Source: Halisarca cf. caerulea
Taxonomy: Eukaryota > Porifera > Demospongiae > Chondrillida > Halisarcidae
Assembly: GCA_963170055.1 (NCBI GenBank)
Contig: CAUJGJ010000434.1
Location: 67,001-131,000 of the forward strand
Reading direction: 5' to 3'
Length of the DNA stretch: 64,000 bases
Shown piece after piece: positions 59,801 through 64,000 of this stretch. The translations under genes and the position numbers were made by a program. The notes beneath the pieces were generated by a model. That model worked only from the letters and a program-made list of their open reading frames with translations, searched no databases and was not told the DNA's origin. How positions within the stretch are numbered: position 1 is the stretch's first letter; each line of letters opens with the position of its first letter.

Positions 59801-61933
59801 ACTTGAACAGGTGAACAACTAATTTATTAAAAAAGAATCCTCCAAAAACACTTGGAACAAGGGTGTCGTGAAACAGGGACAGGGCCAGGCGGGCAAAGGC
59901 CTAGACGGGCACAGGGCTAGACGGGCACAGGCCTAGACGGGCACAGGGCTAGACGGGTACAGGCCCTTGTCCTAAGTGTTTATGGAGGATGCTTTGTGAT
60001 GAAGCTTTTTTGCACATTTCTGTGTCAATCCTACATCCTTTTACCATTAATCTTTCAAATGGTTTTTCTACACCTTTATAGTGCAACTATTCAGTCGAAT
60101 CCTCATTTAAGCCACTTTTAATCCTAGATTGCTAAGACTTGCCTAAATATTGGTCCAGCCATGGTCTGACCAACTTGACCGATTCTGCCTGGCCTGCTAG
60201 ACTACGTGACACATGGAACTAGGCACCTCTACACACTCCCTCACACTCACCAATAACACCACATACTGTACAACACCACATACTGTACAATACCACATAC
60301 TGTACAATACCACATACTGTACAACACCACATACTGTACAACACCACATACTGTACAACACCACATACTGTACAATACCACATACTGTACAATACCACAT
60401 ACTGTACAACACCACATACTGTACAACACCACATACTGTACAACACCACATACTGTATAACACCACATACTGTACAACACCACATACTGTACAACACCAC
60501 ATACTGTACAACACCACATACTGTACAACACCACATACTGTACAACACCACATACTGTATAACACCACACACTGTATAACCGGAAATATTGGCAGAAAGA
60601 CAATTTTGGTGGTTTTGGGCTTTATAGGCATTGGCGGTTTATATTTTGGCGGTTGGCCTGCTTAGGTTATAATTATATTCATAGCCACAGCTACTAAAAT
60701 GGAGTCTTCGATTGACTTTCATACAAGGATGAAAGGTTTCTCAAGATTTCTGCTTGTTTACTGTTTCATTCTTGATTTCCTCTCAGTTCTTTAGAGATAG
60801 GATAATCTAGTCCATTTGCAGAGTAAAGCATGAATTACTTCATAAGCAGGCTATTCACGAAACTCCAACTGCAGGAAAGTCAGTCTTGTACGGGACGTAT
60901 TGGCGGATATTATGTTGGCGGTTCTTGATCAAACCCAAACCACCAATCTGCCAAATAAAATGACCGCCAATATTTCTGGTTACACGGTAGCCCTCACATT
61001 CACTACTGTCACTCACACACATACCACTGTTACCCACACACTCACCACTGTCACCCACACACTCACCACTGTCACCCACACATTCACTACTGTCACCCAC
61101 ACACTCACCACTGTCACCCACACACTCACTACTGTCACCCCCCCACACACACCACTGTCACCCATACACTCACCACTGTCACCCACACTCACCACTGTCA
61201 CCCACACGCTCACCATTGTCACCCACACACTCACCACTATGGAGGGTAAAATCCTTGAAGTCGTCCCCAGCAGGAGGAGTGCTGAACACATGACCAATGT
61301 CCAACAGTACTTTCTTATCAATACCAGTTGGTGACATCTTCATCTCAGGACCATTTTCAGGGAAAAACCCTACATGTATCGTAAAACTTATCTCTATGGT
61401 AACAAACAAGTGGTTACTATGGTTACCTTTCCAAGGTGAGTCCAACCAATCCCTATTGAGTATTTTGACAGAGTCCCCACTACTCTTTTCTAGGGCTTCT
61501 TCACACTGCTCGTCGTACAACCTTTTCTCCATCTAATTACACATCAAACCACATCAAACCACATCAAACCACATCAAACCATGCATTAATCCATACATGA
61601 AATCACAACAAACCACACATCAAACAATACGGAACCACACATCAATCCACATTGAACCATAACCTCCAACTCCTCTCCTTTGACTACATTCTGCTGTATC
61701 AACTGAGAGCCATACTTCTTCAGCACAGGACTGTGTTTTGAGATGATCTGGTACATGAGTGGTTGGGTGAACATTGGCTGGTCTGTTTCGTTGTGTCCCA
61801 TCCTACGGTAGCCAACGATGTCGATAACCACATCTTTCTGAAACTCTCTCCTCCATTCTGCGGCCACTTTGCAGACGTGCATGACTGCTTCCGGGTCATC
61901 TGCATTCACGTGGAATATTGGAGCAGACACCAC
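49046..61933 (-). CDS. OGDH: 2-oxoglutarate dehydrogenase E1 (OGDH), 3' thirteen exons
   Basis: Thiamine-dependent E1 of the mitochondrial 2-oxoglutarate dehydrogenase complex (TCA cycle; family knowledge). Exons: 61933-61664, 61532-61427, 61369-61235, 57819-57669, 57495-57368, 57264-57086, 54912-54838, 54028-53903, 51955-51883, 49872-49769, 49645-49592, 49533-49379, 49145-49046. Together 1656 bp, 551 residues to the stop, about the C-terminal half of a roughly 1000-residue protein. Landmarks in family order: [173 protein letters not shown]. No stops or frameshifts inside exons. The N-terminal half (targeting peptide, thiamine-binding GDG region) is not in the window; 61934-64000 appears to be intron. 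Confidence 0.95.
49255..49362 (+). repeat. 28-bp minisatellite in the last OGDH intron
   Basis: Nearly four copies of a unit containing TGTTGACACACATGTACAGA, close to the donor of the penultimate exon. Confidence 0.9.
49712..49752 (+). repeat. CA microsatellite in OGDH intron
   Basis: Pure CA run that reads UG in the transcript, starting about 16 bp after the donor at 49768. Confidence 0.95.
50495..50685 (+). repeat. 31-bp minisatellite in OGDH intron
   Basis: About six nearly perfect copies of a unit with GACACCTCTTGGGTAGGACA; starts at 50495 and 50526. Open frames across it cycle through all registers. Confidence 0.95.
51465..51882 (+). repeat. about 55-bp minisatellite abutting an OGDH 5' splice site
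   Basis: About seven units containing GGTCTTTATAGACAGGTTTC. In the transcript each unit carries GTACAGTGAAACC, and the real donor of exon 51955-51883 is GTACACTGAAACC, the first bases of the array. A G-run ends it at 51464-51480. Confidence 0.93.
52097..52380 (+). repeat. 18-bp minisatellite in OGDH intron
   Basis: About 16 copies of GTGTGAGGGGACAGCCTT, nearly identical; three copies show ATGGG or GGAGAG variants. Six codons per unit give open frames in every register. Confidence 0.97.
52651..52692 (+). repeat. CA microsatellite in OGDH intron
   Basis: Pure CA run; UG in the OGDH transcript. Lies 35 bp from the perfect hairpin at 52727. Confidence 0.95.
52727..52770. other. perfect 18-bp inverted repeat (hairpin)
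   Basis: ACAATTAACCTCGCTATA is followed by an 8-base loop (CCAAGCAG) and its exact reverse complement. It may be the fused ends of a palindromic MITE or an excision remnant. The stem is too short for a typical pre-miRNA. Confidence 0.9.
53440..53725 (+). repeat. dispersed repeat inside OGDH intron, composite copy
   Basis: The first half (AATTACATTTGTCTACAATC) recurs inverted at 59680-59825. The second half (CTGTGAAGCCACAATAGTGT) recurs inverted at 56690-56815. So one composite unit lies here and each half is found separately elsewhere in the same gene. Confidence 0.8.
53803..53854 (+). repeat. CA microsatellite in OGDH intron
   Basis: Pure CA run, UG in the transcript, about 50 bp past the donor at 53902. 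Confidence 0.95.
54056..54837 (+). repeat. 29-bp minisatellite filling a whole OGDH intron
   Basis: About 25 copies of a unit with ATCTGAGGAGAACACACTAC; some units are 6-8 bp longer through extra CA steps. It fills nearly the entire intron 54029-54837. In transcript sense the unit contains GTGTGTTCTCCTCAG; the real donor, GTATGTTCTCCTCAG, is its first copy with one change. Each unit therefore carries a donor-like GT and an acceptor-like pyrimidine-CAG. Confidence 0.96.
55540..55660 (-). mobile_element. possible tRNA-derived SINE fragment
   Basis: On the minus strand, CCTGTCACGCAGG (anticodon-arm-like) is followed by GGGTTCCAATCCCGG, a good match to the RNA polymerase III B box and T-arm. The A box is not clear. 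The tail, CCGGTTGTGAAGTATA, recurs on the plus strand near 56590, supporting a dispersed element rather than a functional tRNA gene. Confidence 0.4.
56343..56560. mobile_element. decayed MITE-like inverted repeat
   Basis: Left end TAATACTGTACGCGCTTTAA; the reverse complement of the right end is GTTACCGTATGCACTTTAAT. Inner segments with TTTGCGG and CGCAAAT also pair. The ends match imperfectly, with no clear target duplication. Confidence 0.5.
56690..56815 (-). repeat. dispersed repeat, inverted half-copy
   Basis: Reverse-complement match to the second half of 53440-53725 over about 120 bp, with few differences. Confidence 0.8.
57840..58268 (+). repeat. 30-bp minisatellite with a 12-bp palindrome
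   Basis: Fourteen copies of a 30-bp unit, each centred on the palindrome ACTACTAGTAGT followed by GCTGTCACACACTC. It lies about 20 bp upstream (in transcript sense) of the exon starting at 57819. The long open frames on both strands come from the ten-codon unit. Confidence 0.96.
58269..59679 (-). other. part of a large OGDH intron with a repeat pair
   Basis: Intron sequence between exons at 61235 and 57819. A segment of about 90 bp at 58455-58545 (ACAACCCGGTTTAAAGGATC, AGGGGTTCCCTGGAATAGCA) recurs in the same orientation at 58862-58950. The rest shows no recognisable feature. Confidence 0.6.
59680..59825 (-). repeat. dispersed repeat, inverted half-copy
   Basis: Reverse-complement match to the first half of 53440-53725, about 140 bp long. 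Confidence 0.8.
59826..60080. mobile_element. fold-back element, shortened copy 2
   Basis: Shares TCCAAAAACACTTGGAACAA, the GGGCTAGACGGG repeats and the end CTGTGTCAATCCTACATCC with the element at 39935, but most of both arms is deleted. Confidence 0.75.
60245..60580 (+). repeat. 17-bp minisatellite in OGDH intron
   Basis: About 20 copies of AACACCACATACTGTAC, with AATACC and TGTATAAC variants in runs. Open frames on both strands result from three 17-bp units making 17 codons. Confidence 0.96.
61010..61234 (+). repeat. 21-bp minisatellite abutting an OGDH 5' splice site
   Basis: About eleven units, transcript sense AGTGGTGAGTGTGTGGGTGAC. The exon 61369-61235 ends AGTG and its donor is GTGAGTGTGTGGGTGAC, so the first unit spans the exon-intron boundary and the other units repeat that splice site. 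Confidence 0.93.
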
Positions 61934-62619
61934 CTACAGGGGGAGGGAACTATGGTCACCATGGAAGTAGAGCATTATGTATGCGCAGGCAAGCACAGTG
62001 ATGATGCGGCACTAATAGACACACTTTCAAACAGCCCTACATGTTCCTTATGGAGTGTGATTGACACGGAAAACCATGGCCACCACACATTAGTGCAAAT
62101 TCGTTTTTGCCCATAAAGTAACTATGTGGAGCATAAAAAGCTTTCAAAAGTGGTGCATTTTGACAGACCAGCTACAAGACAAAGTAGTGTAAAAGCTTCG
62201 TAAGCACGGATGGCGAGGTATGGGTCCGTAATACCAGTGCCATTTTAAGATTATTCTTCTCATCCTTTTCGAATCAAGCTAAAGGTCATCAGGAAGGTTC
62301 CACAGGTTTCATTTCTCACCGCTGACCTCAAATAGTTGGTGTAAAGTGCCTTGTGTAGGTTCTTAAACAATACCTACATTTCTCAAGGGAGAAAATTTCA
62401 ATAGGCAAATTCCATATATTCACCAGATCAGCCATTTTCAGATCACCATAGTGGCTATGCAAGACTAGGCGTGTGCTCACCTGTACAAGGCCACATGCAC
62501 ATGATCAATGTTGACTTAAGTGCTGTTCCGTTCAAGCCCTATATTCTAGGTGGCGCACTGAGTCAGGTATTACAGTCAAGTAGCTGAAAGACATTATAGT
62601 GGACTACACATGTTAGGAA
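61934..62619 (-). other. upstream OGDH intron, no exon found
   Basis: Upstream of the acceptor at 61934. I searched the minus strand for the expected preceding OGDH sequence (a segment ending in a DVARV-like motif) and did not find it up to the window end. No other feature seen. Confidence 0.5.
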
Positions 62620-62750
62620 AGAAGGGGGGGGGGGGAGGGAAAAAGGCAGTTGAACTGGACCAGAGCCAGCAACCTCCAGACCCATAGCCGACTCTTTGGC
62701 AGCTGAACCACCGGTCACTGCCAACAGGCCCGATCCATTCCCTCCTTACT
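62620..62750 (-). mobile_element. possible tRNA-derived SINE head
   Basis: The minus strand reads GGTGGTTCAGCTGCC, resembling an A box, then about 30 bp later GGAGGTTGCTGGCTCTGGTC, a weak B box, then a pyrimidine-rich tail ending in a long C run. It fits a degenerate tRNA-like SINE head better than a working tRNA. Confidence 0.35.
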
Positions 62751-62847
62751 TTTTCCCTTCCCCCCTTCTTTCCTACCATGTGCAGTCTTTCATTTGCGCA
62801 ACCATGGTACCTAGACTTTCTAGTTAGCAGTCAAGTAGCTGCATAGT

Positions 62848-63290
62848 TTTAGTTTCTTTATCTTGCAAGATTTGCTGGTGTTCCTTCTCAACTGCAGTGG
62901 AAACCTTCTTTGAGCACTTCGTCACAAAGGAAAACCCACACAAACAAGGGTGTATAAAACCATTTTAAAACGATAAAACGATAAAAGGATGTAGAATTGA
63001 CACAACATAAATGTACTATGTGCAAGATGGAGGAATTTGCACAGTGTGCAATCAGTCCAACTAAACTCTGTCTAGCCCTATACCCATCTAGCCTCATGTA
63101 TGTATTGCTTTATGCTAGTCTAGCCCTGTACCTGTCTAGCCCTTTGCCCACCAAGCCCTGTACCTGTTTCACAACCCTTGCATGTTCCAAGTGTTTTTGG
63201 AGAATCCCTTTTGATATAGCCTTTTTGTACAGTCCTGTGTCAATCTTAAATCCTTTTATCAATTTTAAATGGTTTCATACACCTTATAAA
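62848..63290. mobile_element. fold-back element, copy 3
   Basis: Starts with the same flank as copy 1 (GTTTCTTTATCTTGCAAGAT, CCTTCTCAACTGCAGTGGAA) and shares the outer ACCATTTTAAAA motif, CAGTCCAACTAAACTCTGTC, and the right arm to TGTGTCAATCTTAAATCC. The inner left arm is missing, so it no longer folds fully. Confidence 0.8.
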
Positions 63291-63504
63291 TATAGAAATT
63301 GGTGAGATTTATTGTCCACAAATACAACGAAGCTCCACTAAACCAAACATTGTTCTCTAAACTGGATGTGTTTTCAAGTCCTGCTCTCTATATTTTCTGT
63401 ACATGTAGAATCTCCTTAATCCGGAAACCTCTCTAAAGGGAACATTATCATGGGTCCAGAAGATATTGCAACTTAAGTTTTCCCTGGCTTCTGCGTCCCA
63501 ACCC

Positions 63505-64000
63505 CCAGCAGTGTGTGTGTGTCCCAACCCCAAGCAGTGTGTGTGTCCCAACCCCAAGCAGTGTGTGTGTCCCAACCCCCAGCAGTGTGTGTGTCCCAAC
63601 CCCCAGCAGTGTGTGTGTCCCAACCCCAAGCAGTGTGTGTGTCCCAACCCCCAGCAGTGTGTGTGTCCCAACCCCCAGCAGTGTGTGTGTCCCAACCCCA
63701 AGCAGTGTGTGTGTCCCAACCCCAAGCAGTGTGTGTGTCCCAACCCCCAGCAGTGTGTGTGTCCCAACCCCCAGCAGTGTGTGTGTCCCAACCCCCAGCA
63801 GTGTGTGTGTCCCAACCCCAAGCTGTGTGTGTGTCCCAACCCCAAGCAGTGTGTGTGTCCCAACCCCAAGCTCTGTGTGTGTCCCAACCCCCAACAGTGT
63901 GTGTGTTCCAACCCCAAGCTGTGTGTGTGTCCCAATCCCAAGCAGTGTGTGTGTCCCAACCCCAAGCAGTGTGTGTGTCCCAACCCCCAGCAGTGTGTGT
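63505..64000 (+). repeat. 24-bp minisatellite running off the right edge
   Basis: About 21 copies of CCCAACCCCMAGCAGTGTGTGTGT-type units, 24 bp apart (63547, 63571), with CAGCAG/AAGCAG/AAGCTG variants. Eight codons per unit produce a 208-codon minus-strand frame of GLGHTHCL repeats, which is not a gene. Confidence 0.96.

Noticed and set aside
63357..63983. 208-codon GLGHTHCL repeat frame
   Set aside because: A 24-bp minisatellite read in frame; no start context or recognisable domain.

Overview
This is a nuclear genome window from a eukaryote, almost certainly an animal. It has spliced genes with short GT-AG introns, animal-type proteins (two-RRM glycine-rich hnRNP, inositol polyphosphate multikinase, mitochondrial 2-oxoglutarate dehydrogenase), DNA transposons and very abundant tandem repeats. 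The tight gene spacing and repeat style would fit a compact invertebrate genome such as a sponge or another early-branching animal, but nothing in the window fixes the species.

Layout. 1-24866 is an unbroken satellite array of a 104-bp monomer (about 239 copies, running off the left edge) with nested higher-order duplications. At 24866/24867 the array flips orientation. The flipped, more diverged part runs to about 26650 and is split by a 753-bp inverted-repeat transposon. A second satellite with a 63-bp unit follows to about 29580 and ends in a TG microsatellite. 29.7-40.8 kb is repeat-rich and gene-poor: a 916-bp inverted-repeat element with a 5-bp target duplication, a weak CCCH zinc-finger gene candidate, a long minisatellite interrupted by two inverted-repeat elements (one with hAT-like ends and a perfect 8-bp target duplication), dispersed repeats and a large fold-back element.

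40.9-61.9 kb is a compact cluster of three genes, all on the minus strand. Going 5' to 3' they are 2-oxoglutarate dehydrogenase (OGDH, 3' thirteen exons, 61933-49046, 5' end outside the window), a hnRNP A/B/D-type RNA-binding protein (eight exons, 48743-42969) and inositol polyphosphate multikinase (five exons, 42815-40865). For each gene I assembled exons with GT-AG boundaries and consistent phase; the summed coding lengths are multiples of three (1656, 978 and 1119 bp). Distances are 302 bp from the OGDH stop to the hnRNP ATG and 153 bp from the hnRNP stop to the IPMK ATG. The three proteins act in different processes (TCA cycle, RNA processing, inositol phosphate signalling), so the clustering is not obviously functional.

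Nearly every intron carries its own minisatellite or microsatellite. Three OGDH introns begin inside a tandem array whose unit copies the authentic 5' splice site, and all the CA/TG runs I found in the three genes read as UG in the transcript. A decayed Tigger/pogo-like transposase lies antisense in a hnRNP intron. The last 2 kb holds a tRNA-derived SINE-like piece, another copy of the fold-back family, and a 24-bp minisatellite running off the right edge.
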